Origin: Nitrospira sp.
GTDB lineage: Bacteria > Nitrospirota > Nitrospiria > Nitrospirales > Nitrospiraceae
NCBI GenBank assembly: GCA_029194725.1
Contig: JARFXQ010000002.1
Location: 62,001 to 126,000 of the forward strand
Length of the DNA stretch: 64,000 nucleotides
Direction: 5' to 3'
A program made the position numbers and the translations under genes. The notes beneath the pieces are model-generated. The model made no database searches and had not been told where the DNA came from. It was given only the letters and a program-made list of their open reading frames with translations. The first letter of the stretch is position 1; every line of letters begins with the position of its first letter. Of this stretch, positions 20,145 to 29,739 are shown one piece after another.

Positions 20145-20335
20145 CTTCCCCCCATTGTTTGGACAGGTTTTCTCCGAAAATAAGCTAATAGATCTGTGTC
20201 GTGCCTTCTCCTTTCGTTCAGGGCTCGCCGGGCTCCTTCTGTGGTTTTGGGCTGGGGGGCCGCTCACAACTTCGCGCCAGAATCGGTTATACGGGGCGAT
20301 CTCCCGCCAGTCCATACCGGAGTAGCCGTCTCTTT

Positions 20336-21187
20336 TCACCCGAAATGCACCTCGGCCGGGGTCCGTCGTCCCAGGCTCTGGTGCCGTCGTTCGGTGTTGT
20401 AGAACGCAAAATACCGCTGCAACCCCCGCCAGGCATCCACCCCATCGACGTAGTCTCGCAGGTAGATCTCTTCGTATTTGACACTCCGCCACAACCGTTC
20501 CACGAAGATGTTGTCGAGCGCGCGCCCCCGGCCATCCATACTGATGCGGATCCCCACCCCCTCCAGTCGCTTCGTGAACTCGTCGCTCGTAAACTGCGCC
20601 CCTTGGTCCGTGTTGAAGATCTCGGGCTGGCCCTTCTCTAGCGCCTGGTCTAAGGCCTCCACACAGAACAGCGCCTCCAGGGTGTTCGACAGCACCCACG
20701 CCAGCACGTAGCGGCTGTACCAGTCCAGCACCGCGACCAGGTACAGGAATCCGCGCCGCAGCGGCACATACGTGATATCGGCACACCAGACCTGGTTGGG
20801 CCGTGCACCCGTAAGATCCCTCAACAAATACGGGTACACCAGGTGTTTCGGATGCGGCCGACTGGTGTGGGGCCCCGGCACGATCGCCTGCAAGCCCATC
20901 ACGCGCATCAGGCGCTCCACCCGCTTGTGGTTGACCGCATGGCCCAAGGTCTGTAACCAGTCGGTCATCCGTGGCACTCCGTAAAACGGCCGCTTGAGGT
21001 CCAGCTCGTCGATCAGGCGCATCAACGCCAGGTTCTCGGCGCTCTCGGGCAGCGGCTCGTAATAGTACGTCGAGCGGGCCACGCCCGCCAAGGCACACCG
21101 CTGCACCATCGACAATGTCTTGCACTCCGCTTGCAGCCATCCTCGTCGCTCCTCCGGCGACACGCTCAGAGCTTTTTTTTGAGCCAC
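20336..21187 (-). CDS. IS3-family transposase OrfB (DDE integrase domain)
   Basis: The 283-residue frame has the HTH_21-like N-terminus and an rve integrase core: D in WCADITYV, D in FNTDQGAQFTS and E in DNIFVERLWRSVKYEEIY, giving the DDE triad. The end, RRHQSLGRRTPAEV, is typical. It overlaps orfA by 22 bp. A run of eight A on the minus strand (A-AAA-AAG) lies in the overlap, so a -1 programmed frameshift would yield the OrfAB transposase. The nominal GTG start is therefore probably not the main route of expression. Confidence 0.93.
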   Translation of the reverse strand: MAQKKALSVSPEERRGWLQAECKTLSMVQRCALAGVARSTYYYEPLPESAENLALMRLIDELDLKRPFYGVPRMTDWLQTLGHAVNHKRVERLMRVMGLQAIVPGPHTSRPHPKHLVYPYLLRDLTGARPNQVWCADITYVPLRRGFLYLVAVLDWYSRYVLAWVLSNTLEALFCVEALDQALEKGQPEIFNTDQGAQFTSDEFTKRLEGVGIRISMDGRGRALDNIFVERLWRSVKYEEIYLRDYVDGVDAWRGLQRYFAFYNTERRHQSLGRRTPAEVHFG

Positions 21188-21444
21188 TCCAGCTCCATCT
21201 TGAGCCGGCCAATCTCCTGGTACAGCGGCGCCGTCACCGTCTCCTCGCTACGGACCCCGCCCACTGAACCGCGCCGGAACACCTCCGGGGCTCCCTCCAC
21301 CAGCTGCCGCTTCCAATGGGCAATGACCGTGGGGTGGATGCCATGAGCCGCACTCAATTCACTCAGCGTCCGCACTCCCTTGATTGCCTCCATGGCCACT
21401 CGTGCTTTGAACTCCTCCCCATGCGTCTTTCGTTTCTGCGCCAT
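21166..21444 (-). CDS. IS3-family transposase OrfA (helix-turn-helix)
   Basis: 92-residue DNA-binding protein: KRKTHGEEFKARVAMEAIKG, then a helix-turn-helix (LSELSAAHGIHPTVIAHWKR) and a C-terminal leucine-zipper-like helix (PLYQEIGRLKMELEWLKKK). It ends inside the A-run used for frameshifting into orfB. Confidence 0.93.
   Translation of the reverse strand: MAQKRKTHGEEFKARVAMEAIKGVRTLSELSAAHGIHPTVIAHWKRQLVEGAPEVFRRGSVGGVRSEETVTAPLYQEIGRLKMELEWLKKKL
21173..21180 (-). other. Slippery A-run for -1 ribosomal frameshift (orfA to orfB)
   Basis: Eight T on the plus strand read as AAAAAAAAG on the coding strand. Reading CTC AAA AAA AAG in orfA can slip to the orfB frame (CAA AAA AAA GCT). This is the standard IS3-family arrangement. 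Confidence 0.7.
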
Positions 21445-21517
21445 CAGTGTCTCCCGATTTTTGCGATGGTCGTTCTACCACAATCTTGGCTTCACGACCT
21501 GTCCAAAAAACGGGGGT

Positions 21518-22867
21518 AACTTCAACCAACCCCTGGATCTCTGTCACTGACTGAATGAGTCGATCGCTTGCCCCCTCAATCTGTCCCTGAAGTGTAGACC
21601 CGTCGGCTCGCACCTTTTGGCTAACCGCAAGTGCGCTTCTCGCGCGTGTGAGGGAGTCTTTTGTTCCACTCAAAGCGTTTGAATTCTGATTCGCTGTTTC
21701 GACTTTGCTTTCAAGATTACTGACTTCTGTGAGTAGCTCGACCAGGCTTGACTCATTCCTTTTCACAACTGCCAATCCAATAACCAGCCGTTCATAAATG
21801 CTGTCTGGCAGGTTAAGCGGGAGCATCACCTTAACAGCGCAGTTTATAGCCTTAATGCCTTGGGCATACAGCTTTTCACGAGGTCTGCTACTGAGAACGT
21901 TCCCAATCCCGTACACCGCTCCGCCAGATAGGCTGAGGGCGGCAATCGATGTTGCGTTAGAGCCCGCGACACCCATACCCACCGCGGCTGCCGCCAACGG
22001 AATCAACAGCAGGTTCATGCCAGTCCTAAGATACGCGTGCTGTCTTAATCCATCCTGATAATCGCCAATTGCTCCACGAGCATAATTCAGGCCGCGCCGC
22101 AGAGTGAATCCTTCCGTGGTCAGAGCAATACCAAGTTGTGCATTTGGAAATGTCGCGATGATCCAACTCTTAGTCGCAGCCATATCCGCTTTTGCCAGCT
22201 GAGATCCACGGGTGAGAAGTGGGACATGAATCACGGTTTTCTGCAAGTTGGTGTTAGGGTCAGCTATCTCGGTTACTGACAATCCTTCCAACGACAACGA
22301 ACCACTGATTTCTTTCCGCCACTGATCTGTCTGACCAGACTCGATCAAAACTCTCCGAATGATTCCACTGGGATCTCCAGCGATGAGATTCTCCACAATC
22401 GCACTGATTCTGTTATTGACCTTGATTGTGATCGCTGAAGCAGCAGGTGGATCTATATTGACAAGTGAGGTGTCAACCGAAAGTCCAGTGCCAACCCATT
22501 TTTGATATATTCTCTTGCCTGGATCCTGACTGATATCTGTCTTGATCTGGTCTTTCAACGGGATCTCGATGTTTGTTAGGCCGCTAGACTCCGACACCCC
22601 AGCAGCGTCAAATCTCAGTCGCTGAACATCTACTCCAATTTTCCATGCGTAATCTTTTAGCCTTCCGACAATGATGGTATCTGGCTTGATATCTCGCGCC
22701 AAATCAGACGCTGGCTTAGCCACCTCTACTCTGATAGCGCTCTCTGTCTCCCAGGCCATTGGCCTTGGTGCTACATACGGGTTCATTAGCGTACAACCGT
22801 GCAGAAATAGTGATAGGAGCAATGCTATTATCAGGGATGATACGGCTGAAATTGACTTCAATCGCAT
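21518..22867 (-). pseudogene. 5' part of a large lipoprotein gene split by an IS3 element
   Basis: 450 codons from ATG 22867 to the insertion point. The N-terminus is a lipoprotein signal: a hydrophobic run LIIALLLSLFLHGC with lipidation candidate C25. A beta-rich region follows, and near residues 280-320 a glycine/alanine-rich hydrophobic stretch (LLLIPLAAAAVGMGVAGSN). The part before the break is helical (LVELLTEVSNLESKVETANQ) and may form a coiled coil. The frame runs on through the IS end by chance before stopping. The intact protein would be an outer-membrane or periplasmic lipoprotein of unknown function. Confidence 0.75.
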
Positions 22868-22874
22868 GATGTCC

Positions 22875-23200
22875 TCATCTCATATGATAAAAATTGATCT
22901 TTTTGCAAAAATGGTGAGACATCGCGATCAACACCGTCCCCAGCCATCGTTGCAGCATGAGGCTCCCCCGCGTCCGCTTGATATTCCGCTCGCTGTGTCG
23001 AACCAGTGAGAACATGCTCTCGATTGGGTTGGTGGACATGAGCGTCTGACGGAGCAACACCGGTACCTTCAGCCGATGCAGGGTCAACAACTCCTCGAAG
23101 GCTTCCACGAGTGAATCCTCCGCCGACTCGTTCGTGGTCCGCAGTCAAGCCCCCAACTCCCGGAGCATCCACCGCGTCAGAGAGAGTCCATGAGGTCAGG
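22875..23200 (-). pseudogene. C-terminal remnant of an IS256/Mutator-type transposase
   Basis: The minus strand reads AFEELLTLHRLKVPVLLRQT then LMSTNPIESMFSLVRHSERN and IKRTRGSLMLQRWLGTVLIA, matching the end of IS256-type transposases (the TNPIES block and following basic segment). An in-frame stop precedes it near 23143. The catalytic N-terminal two thirds are absent. Confidence 0.7.
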
Positions 23201-23238
23201 CCCCATTGCCTTCGAACCTCTTTTGCCCACCGCTCCCC

Positions 23239-24924
23239 CTACGTACGAACAAACTTGGCCGTGACATAGACGCCGTTGCTGATCCCCATCAGGGTTACGT
23301 AAGTCGGATCGATCTCCGGTATGGTTCCAGTATCGGCGATATGCAACCCTACGAAGAAGGCGGAGATGACGGTGAAGAACAGCATCTGGACGCGGGTCAC
23401 ATCGATTTCTGCTGGTCGGTCGGTGTCGGTCACGATATCAGACCATTTGGGCGTACGGATACCGGTGCTGAAGGTTTCGACCGGGGACCAGGCTCCTGGC
23501 GTGGCAACGGTGCGTACGCGGAAATCATAGACGGTGTTCGGAATCAGGTTATCCACCGTGGCTTGGGGTTCATTGGGCTTCGCAAGGGTGATCGGACTCC
23601 AGTCTGCATCGTTGTCGTGAGGGCGCTTCTCAAGCACGTAGGTTGCTCCGTCCACCTTATTCCATGCCAGCGGAATAGACGTGCCGGTTCTGCCGTCTTG
23701 CATCTGAAGACTGGTGATCGAGGGCGGCGGGGTTGCCTGGGTGGCCGCTGCCGTCGGCGCGGTGATCGTGAGGTCGGGGCCAGTACCAGCTGAATTGGCG
23801 GCCACGACTCGCAGCTGATAAGCCGTACCTTGCGTCAGGCCGACGATGCGCAGACTGGTGGCCCGCAGTGCACGGCAGGCTGTACGCCAGATTCCCGGCG
23901 TGGCGGGATCGAGATACTGGACGAGATAGGTTATCGGTGCCGCGCTGCCAATGGGCGGATACCAGGAGACAACGATTTCTGTTTCGTGTGGCTGGCCCAC
24001 CAACGCGAGGTGTGTGACCTGGCCAGGCAATGCCAGCGTGGGCGGTGCCTGGGATCCCTGGCTGCTTTTGAGTTCCGCGGCGACGGTGGTGAGACCGGCA
24101 ATGCCGAGCAGGCTCAGGGTTCCAAGACTGATTGCAATAAGTGACCCGGTGAGCGACATCACATAGACTGCGCCACCGCCGACAACGAATGTCCACAAAA
24201 TGATCTGGAATTGCGACAGGCTGGCCCAGCCATTGCCGGTAGAAATGAGCCGCAGGAGGACGGAATAGCCGCGCAGGAGTGGAATGAGGAAGCCTGTGAT
24301 GCCGGTGGCGGCCGGCATTCTAGGCGCCGGAACCCCGAGATAAATCGCGAAGCGGTAGAGTATGATGCCAGCAGTCAAGACTGCGATAAGCGTTAGTATG
24401 GCGGCGACGGTGCGTGAGGTGATTCCGATATCGCGGACCGCTTGCCAATTGGCGGGCGACCCATCAGTAGGAGTGATAGTCAATTGGGCAATAGGGACGC
24501 GCACGATCCCGAACAGGCCTTGCTCAGTGTCCTTGGGATGTTCTGGTTCTGGAAAGTTGCGCGGAATGGTAACGGCGTAGTCCACGCCAGGGGGATCCTG
24601 AATTTCCTTGAGCCGTCTCAGCTGAAGATCTGCTGTGCACGACACCTTATTGCCCGATGGTATGGTCGGCTTCCAGCATAGACGCCCACGCATCTCAGGT
24701 TGCGATTTGAGATCGCCGGAGACGGTGAAATGAATATCGCCCCCACGCCCCTGATAGGTATGCTCGCCCTTGAACACCGCTTGGCTTGATCCGGTATTCT
24801 CAGCCGCCTGAGCCGAGGATGTTTCCACACCGCCGTGAGGGATGCCAGTCAGGTTGATCGGCAGGGCCAGGATCAACCCGGTCAGATGCGCCGTAATCCA
24901 GTTCCGAAAATTATCCTTGGTCAT
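23239..24924 (-). CDS. Membrane protein with two fibronectin type III domains
   Basis: The 561-residue protein begins with a leader-like hydrophobic segment (LTGLILALPINLTG), then an extracytoplasmic domain to about 165. A cluster of membrane helices (about 175-290, including VAAILTLIAVLTAGIILYRF and VYVMSLTGSLIAISLGTLSL) follows. Next come two FN3-like repeats (about 305-400 and 405-500), each with the E/T-W start and a late Y-x-V/Y-x-F-R-V-R strand. A last hydrophobic helix (VQMLFFTVISAFFVGLHIA) and short tail complete it. It likely sits in the cytoplasmic membrane with binding domains outside. Specific function unknown. Confidence 0.75.
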   Translation of the reverse strand: MTKDNFRNWITAHLTGLILALPINLTGIPHGGVETSSAQAAENTGSSQAVFKGEHTYQGRGGDIHFTVSGDLKSQPEMRGRLCWKPTIPSGNKVSCTADLQLRRLKEIQDPPGVDYAVTIPRNFPEPEHPKDTEQGLFGIVRVPIAQLTITPTDGSPANWQAVRDIGITSRTVAAILTLIAVLTAGIILYRFAIYLGVPAPRMPAATGITGFLIPLLRGYSVLLRLISTGNGWASLSQFQIILWTFVVGGGAVYVMSLTGSLIAISLGTLSLLGIAGLTTVAAELKSSQGSQAPPTLALPGQVTHLALVGQPHETEIVVSWYPPIGSAAPITYLVQYLDPATPGIWRTACRALRATSLRIVGLTQGTAYQLRVVAANSAGTGPDLTITAPTAAATQATPPPSITSLQMQDGRTGTSIPLAWNKVDGATYVLEKRPHDNDADWSPITLAKPNEPQATVDNLIPNTVYDFRVRTVATPGAWSPVETFSTGIRTPKWSDIVTDTDRPAEIDVTRVQMLFFTVISAFFVGLHIADTGTIPEIDPTYVTLMGISNGVYVTAKFVRT

Positions 24925-25419
24925 TTAGACCTCTCTATATCCGCGATATATTTTCTTTGACGCGATCTGTAAGGATTTATTGTCCAGCACAATTCCACAT
25001 CTTTGACGTTGTACCTTCCAAAATTAGGTACCTTGCGCCTCACAACAAGAAGGGATCGAACAAGAGGTCGGGGGTCTTTGTTTTGCGCGTTGGCCGTGAA
25101 TGCACAGGGCCGTTTGTTAATTCGCTCAGAGGTTGGTGAGTGCAATCGGTTTCTTGGGTGGTGCGAGAGGAAATGATGATGAACCATTTCACCCTCCGAT
25201 CTGACGCAAGGACCATAGACAGTCCAGCTCAGACTCGCTGTGGACTGTAGCGGTTCGATTTAGAACGACCAATGCCCCGTCAGAACAGGGATAATCGTAC
25301 CTGACATATGTATCGGCATGACCCTAACGCTCGATAAAGTCATACCTACTTCTTTCCACTCGGTAGAAAGCTTGTTCGGTGAAGCATGAAGCAAAGTACG
25401 GGCCTAAGGTGATTTCGTA
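24925..25419. other. Non-coding stretch upstream of the FN3 protein
   Basis: About 500 bp without a credible gene. It contains the probable promoter of the FN3 gene near its left edge. The right part may belong to the repeat unit at 25420-25520, but similarity to the second copy fades here. Confidence 0.4.
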
Positions 25420-25520
25420 AGACTGGCCTGAATTCCGAAGGCTTGCGCTGCTGTTCCTAACGACGCAGCCCCACGAGGTGAATCTCTTTCGATTCAGTGA
25501 ATCTAAATGGATTCGGTGAT
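25420..25520. repeat. Diverged intergenic repeat with two hairpins, copy 1
   Basis: Aligns with 26170-26265, sharing GAATTCCGAAG, TCTCTTTCGAT and an AATGGATTC-like end. Stem 1 is GAATC/GATTC (25480-25484 and 25491-25495) around TCTTTC. Stem 2 is GAATC/GATTC (25499-25503 and 25510-25514). The copies differ by compensatory changes in stem 1. Confidence 0.6.
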
Positions 25521-25815
25521 GAGAAACGCAATAGAAAGGCATCGGATACTTGAATTTTTTGACAGTCATGACTATCGACTTGAAGAAGCGTGTGTGAGGA
25601 GAGGTCACGGTTCGTGACGAATCGGTTCACGCCGCGCTACAATCGCGAAGAGCGAGGCTCACGTGACTACCAAACCCGGCGGCTGGTAGGCACGCTCGCC
25701 TCGCTCATCTCGACACTCTGGTAAAGTCGAGCCTCCGTGTCGGCACTCATGCCCCCCAAAGCCCATCCCCTCCTGACGGAATGCGCTCGACTGACGAACG
25801 CGCCGCTCAAACTCG

Positions 25816-26136
25816 TCACGAGAGCATCGTCAGAAGCCCGGGACGCCGAGGTGAGGCGAGGACGATCGGCACATGGCCGACCTCGACCCACGACAGCACC
25901 GCAATTTCCGGTTCTGCGCTGAACGATTGGAGCAGCAGAAGGACACCGAGAAAGATGCTAAGGATAACCGGCCAGATCATTGATAGGGTACCAAGAACTA
26001 AGGCGAGCGTTATCGCCGCCAACGTCTGCTGAACGAACTGGCTCTTGACTGTGATGATAAGGTCCTCCTTAGTTTGCTCTCCACTGGAACATATTGTCTC
26101 TATGAAAGCGGCTCGACACTGCGTGTTTATAGGCAA
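25816..26136 (-). CDS. Possible small two-helix membrane protein
   Basis: The frame encodes a hydrophobic core (QTLAAITLALVLGTLSMIWP then VILSIFLGVLLLLQSF). The upstream part is doubtful: an AAGGAGG-type site lies near 26060-26070 but no ATG or GTG follows it at proper spacing, so the true start is unclear and could be a rare codon. The tail after LSWVEVGH lacks recognisable features. The surrounding 25521-26597 otherwise holds only the repeat. Confidence 0.3.
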   Translation of the reverse strand: MPINTQCRAAFIETICSSGEQTKEDLIITVKSQFVQQTLAAITLALVLGTLSMIWPVILSIFLGVLLLLQSFSAEPEIAVLSWVEVGHVPIVLASPRRPGLLTMLS

Positions 26137-26169
26137 AGACCATGCCGCGAAGAATCGGCGAGGAGGTGT

Positions 26170-26265
26170 GCGAATTCCGAAGAATTGCCCTGTTGTTTCT
26201 GTACGTAGTAATACAACGAGGCGTATCTCTTTCGATACACGAGGATCTGAATGGATTCAGTGGAG
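26170..26265. repeat. Diverged intergenic repeat with two hairpins, copy 2
   Basis: Second copy of 25420-25520. Stem 1 is GTATC/GATAC (26223-26227 and 26234-26238) around the same TCTTTC loop. Stem 2 is GGATC/GATTC (26243-26247 and 26254-26258) with one G-U pair. The 330 bp from here to kup hold no clear gene. Confidence 0.6.
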
Positions 26266-26597
26266 GTGTGCTGGGTCGTTGCCTGCGCGATCAAAGACAC
26301 AGATGCTGGGCGTGAAGTGAAGGGATCAAAGGGAGGACAAACTTGAGGTCGGACCTCGAACCATGCAGAACATAGAGTGCAGCGCTTTCATCCTTGCAGT
26401 ACCCGAGAATCTTCTGGTGCGCCTGTTAGTGGTGCTCGCCTCACCATCCGCGCGAATCTTGCCACCTGGAGCGGGAATGGAGTAGACAACCAACCGCCTT
26501 GTGCTGCCTTTGCGAAACCGCTAGGATCCACGCCGTATGCTCAGCATCCACATTCTACCCTCACTAAAGCTTCACACCTGGCCGTTCCGTCGCACCG

Positions 26598-28481
26598 ATG
26601 ACTAGCCCACCCGAGCGCCCTACGTCTGCGGGACTGGCGCTGGCTGCGCTTGGTGTCGTGTACGGCGATATCGGAACCAGTCCTCTGTATGCGCTGCGCG
26701 AATGCTTTCACTTCTCGCACGGTTTGTCCGTCACCCTCCCAACGATTACCGGCCTTCTCTCGCTCATCATCTGGGCCCTGCTGCTGGTCGTGACGGTGAA
26801 GTACTTGCTGTTCGTCATGCGAGCCGACAATCAAGGCGAAGGAGGCATTTTGGCGTTGATGGCCCTGGGGCAACGTCATCGAGAAGAGTCCGCCTTCCCC
26901 TTGCGGATCGGCCCAGTGATCGCCATCGGCTTGCTCGGGGCTTCGTTGGTCTACGGCGATGGGATCATCACGCCGGCCATCTCGGTCTTGAGCGCCGTGG
27001 AGGGGATCGAGGTCGAGACGACGGCCTATCGCCCCTATACGCTGCCGATTGCCATCGTAATATTGCTCGCCCTCTTTGCGATCCAGTCGCGCGGAGCTGG
27101 ACGACTCGGCGAATGGTTCGGCCCAATCATGCTGTTCTGGTTTCTCACGCTCGCCGCCTTGGGGATCAAGAGTGCGGTCCAGACACCAGAAGTGTTTGTC
27201 GCGGTCAGCCCCTACCATGCCGTCCAGTTCCTGCTGGAACATCCTGCGCAAGGCTTCGCGGTATTAGGGAGTGTGTTTCTCGTCTTAACAGGAGCCGAAG
27301 CTTTGTATGCCGACATGGGGCACTTTGGGAAGGCCCCCATTCGCCTTGGCTGGTACAGCGTGGTGTTGCCGTCGCTTGTCCTGCAATACTTAGGGCAAGG
27401 CGCTTTGCTGGTCCGGCAACCGGAGGCGATCACGAATCCGTTCTACTTTCTTGCACCGGGATGGTTGCTCCTGCCGTTGGTCATACTGGCGACGATGGCG
27501 ACCATCATCGCCTCTCAAGCAATGCTGAGCGGAGCGTTTTCCCTTACCCATCAAGCGATTCAGTTGGGTTATCTGCCGCGGATGGACATTCGGTACACAT
27601 CCGCTTCCCAAATCGGGCAAATCTATGTGCCGGCCATGAATCTGTTCATGCTGATCGGCACCGTCGGCCTGGTCGTCCTCTTCGGCACCTCCAGCAATTT
27701 GGCCGCTGCATACGGGATCGCGGTGGCCGGCACGATGGTCACTACGACACTGTTGATCTTCATCGTTGCACGACGCCAATGGAAATGGGGCTGGCCGGCC
27801 GTAGTGCTCATCACCAGTCTCTTCCTGGTTATGGATCTCTCGTTTTTCAGCGCGAATGTGCTGAAGATTCCTAACGGCGGGTGGGTACCACTGGCCCTCG
27901 GCGCCGGTCTGTTTCTCTTAATGACCACCTGGAATGGCGGTCGTCGGCTGATCGCGAAGCACCTCTGGAGCAAAATGCCGCAACTGACGGCCTATCTGAA
28001 AGAGGTGCTGGCACAGCCACTCTCCCGCGTCCCGAGTACGGCTGTCTACTTGACCCAGTTTCCCGACCTCACACCGCCATCCTTCGTACAGAACGTGCGA
28101 CACAATAGGGTGCTCCATGAAGAACTGGTCTTCCTGACGACGACGACCGCCCGCGTTCCAACAGTCACCGGCAGCCATCACGTCCACGTCGAACCTCTCG
28201 CCAAGGGTGTCCGCCGGGTCGTGGTGCAATACGGGTTCATGGAGACACCAAACATTACCCGCTTACTCACAGCGTGCCGGACACAAGGGTTGGATCTGGA
28301 CTTTCACAATGCGACGTTCTTCCTGAGTCGCGTTAATTCACTCGCAACACCGAAGCCCGGTATGGCGCTCTGGCGGGAACGACTCTTCATCTTCCTCAGC
28401 CGCAACTCCCAACGCGCGAGTTCCTTCTTCCATATTCCCGCTGAGCAGGTCGTCGAGATCGGCGTGGTCGTGGAGATCTAG
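26598..28481 (+). CDS. kup: Potassium uptake transporter Kup
   Basis: KUP/HAK/KT-family K+/H+ symporter. At 627 residues it is full length. About twelve membrane helices fill the first 430 residues, starting at the hallmark GVVYGDIGTSPLYALRE. Motifs such as GDGIITPAISVLSAVEG and GTSSNLAAAYGIAVAGTM are family signatures. A cytoplasmic C-terminal domain (about 440-627) is present. It stands alone on the plus strand. A diverged copy of its 3' end lies at 14316-14425, so the genome once had a second kup. Confidence 0.95.
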   Translation: MTSPPERPTSAGLALAALGVVYGDIGTSPLYALRECFHFSHGLSVTLPTITGLLSLIIWALLLVVTVKYLLFVMRADNQGEGGILALMALGQRHREESAFPLRIGPVIAIGLLGASLVYGDGIITPAISVLSAVEGIEVETTAYRPYTLPIAIVILLALFAIQSRGAGRLGEWFGPIMLFWFLTLAALGIKSAVQTPEVFVAVSPYHAVQFLLEHPAQGFAVLGSVFLVLTGAEALYADMGHFGKAPIRLGWYSVVLPSLVLQYLGQGALLVRQPEAITNPFYFLAPGWLLLPLVILATMATIIASQAMLSGAFSLTHQAIQLGYLPRMDIRYTSASQIGQIYVPAMNLFMLIGTVGLVVLFGTSSNLAAAYGIAVAGTMVTTTLLIFIVARRQWKWGWPAVVLITSLFLVMDLSFFSANVLKIPNGGWVPLALGAGLFLLMTTWNGGRRLIAKHLWSKMPQLTAYLKEVLAQPLSRVPSTAVYLTQFPDLTPPSFVQNVRHNRVLHEELVFLTTTTARVPTVTGSHHVHVEPLAKGVRRVVVQYGFMETPNITRLLTACRTQGLDLDFHNATFFLSRVNSLATPKPGMALWRERLFIFLSRNSQRASSFFHIPAEQVVEIGVVVEI

Positions 28482-28539
28482 TCGGCCCGGGCAGGGTGAA
28501 CGTCCTCAGCACAGGGAGGTCACCTCCATTCATCGACTG

Positions 28540-29187
28540 CTACTGCTGTCCTTTCGCCTTCCAGTCGTCCAAGAACTTCTTCAGCCCAGCATCGGTCAAC
28601 GGGTGTTTGAAGAGCGCCTGGAATACGCTGTAAGGCATTGTGCAGATATGGCCGCCGGCTAACGCCGCCTCGACGACGTGCTGCGGATGGCGGACGCTCG
28701 CCACTAACACCAAGGTCTTGTAGTCATAGTTCTTATAGATCGTCAGAATTTGTCGGATGAGCTCCATACCGCTAGAGCTGATATCATCGAGCCGTCCGAT
28801 AAAGGGCGAGACGCACCAGGCGCCGGATTTGGCTGCCAACAGCGCCTGTGTGGGTGAGAAACACAGAGTCACGTTCACTCTAATGCCCTCAGCAGCCAGC
28901 CGCTTCGTAGCTTTCAGTCCTTCCGGAATCAGCGGACATTTGACGACGATGTTCTTGTGAATCTTGGCGAGCTCTTTCCCTTCCTTCACCATGGCGTCCG
29001 CTTCCACGCTCACGACCTCGGCACTGATCGGCCCGTCCACGATCTTACACACCTCCTCCAACATTTCCCTGAAACTTCGGCCTTCCTTGACCACCAGCGA
29101 GGGATTTGTGGTCACGCCGTCGAGCAAGCCGAGGCTTGATGCTTCGTGGATTTCCTTGACGTTGGCTGTATCGAGATAGATTTTCAT
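28540..29187 (-). CDS. Transaldolase-like / fructose-6-phosphate aldolase family protein
   Basis: Small (215-residue) member of the TalC/FSA group. It opens with [13 protein letters not shown], has TTNPSLV, and the Schiff-base lysine candidate in [22 protein letters not shown] and a C-terminal helical tail follow. It would transfer or cleave three-carbon units in the pentose phosphate pathway. The ATG at 29187 fits the conserved N-terminus better than 29223. Confidence 0.92.
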   Translation of the reverse strand: MKIYLDTANVKEIHEASSLGLLDGVTTNPSLVVKEGRSFREMLEEVCKIVDGPISAEVVSVEADAMVKEGKELAKIHKNIVVKCPLIPEGLKATKRLAAEGIRVNVTLCFSPTQALLAAKSGAWCVSPFIGRLDDISSSGMELIRQILTIYKNYDYKTLVLVASVRHPQHVVEAALAGGHICTMPYSVFQALFKHPLTDAGLKKFLDDWKAKGQQ

Positions 29188-29358
29188 GGGTGTCCCTTTC
29201 CTAGCGAAGAAATCGTGATGCAATACGATTGTTATCGGTCATTTTATGGAGAACTCAATGTCAGTGCAAGGAGTCGATCCGCAAGTTTGACAGGCCTTCC
29301 AGCCGAGGATAGAATTTTGCGGTTGACGATAACTATAGATCTTGGACGAGAAATCACG

Positions 29359-29670
29359 ATGCAACGACTTGTCTGGTTCCTGCTCTGCTTCTGCATTGTT
29401 CCGGCTTGCTCAGGGGAAAATCCATACCTGGAGGCTTCACTAAAACCGGCCGAGCTCCAGGGAAAGGAGAAGGGGTGGTTTGAAAAAAACTGGGGTCCTC
29501 CGGACGCCAAAGCTTCCCGTTTTTTCGGTGGAGAGGCCTGGACCTACTATCGTATCGCCGGAGGACAATCCCGGTCTCCATTCTTCAATTTCTCTCCCAA
29601 TCAATGTCAGATCACCCTCAAGTTTGAGAAAGACGAGAAACTATCCGACTATACCTATTCGGGCTGCTAA
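29359..29670 (+). CDS. Small lipoprotein of unknown function
   Basis: 103 residues with a short signal and lipobox (LLCFCIVPAC). The mature part contains WFEKNWGPPDAKASRFFGGE and two further cysteines near the C-terminus (NQC and the terminal Cys), which could pair. The GWG-PD pattern followed by a tyrosine-rich strand resembles small outer-membrane assembly-type lipoproteins, but I cannot name it. Confidence 0.65.
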   Translation: MQRLVWFLLCFCIVPACSGENPYLEASLKPAELQGKEKGWFEKNWGPPDAKASRFFGGEAWTYYRIAGGQSRSPFFNFSPNQCQITLKFEKDEKLSDYTYSGC

Positions 29671-29739
29671 GCGGCTGGTTACAACAGGCTTTTGGATTTC
29701 CTCCAGGGTAATGATTTCGTCTCGTTCCTGTAAGCCCTA

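Larger units (their letters stand above)
20145..21517 (-). mobile_element. Complete IS3-family insertion sequence
   Basis: About 1.37 kb with overlapping orfA and orfB. The ends are related inverted repeats sharing a CCCCC-x-TT-x-TTTGGACAGG core (near 20148-20167 and, inverted, 21498-21517). Flanking GTT on the minus strand at 21518-21520 and 20142-20144 is a candidate 3-bp target duplication. Using it restores an in-frame host gene, which supports the boundary, although the two ends are not equally long. Confidence 0.85.

Noticed and set aside
19173..21212. 679-codon continuous minus-strand frame
   Set aside because: The first half reads the IS3 transposase in a wrong frame; only the part after the IS end is real host sequence.
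23206..23793. 195-codon plus-strand frame opposite the FN3 protein
   Set aside because: Antisense shadow of a well-supported gene.
25480..25514. CRISPR-like direct repeats
   Set aside because: GAATC units recur locally but as inverted stems. There are no regularly spaced direct repeats with spacers anywhere in the window.
26702..27874. 390-codon frame inside kup
   Set aside because: It is a different frame of the intact kup gene with improbable His/Arg-rich composition.
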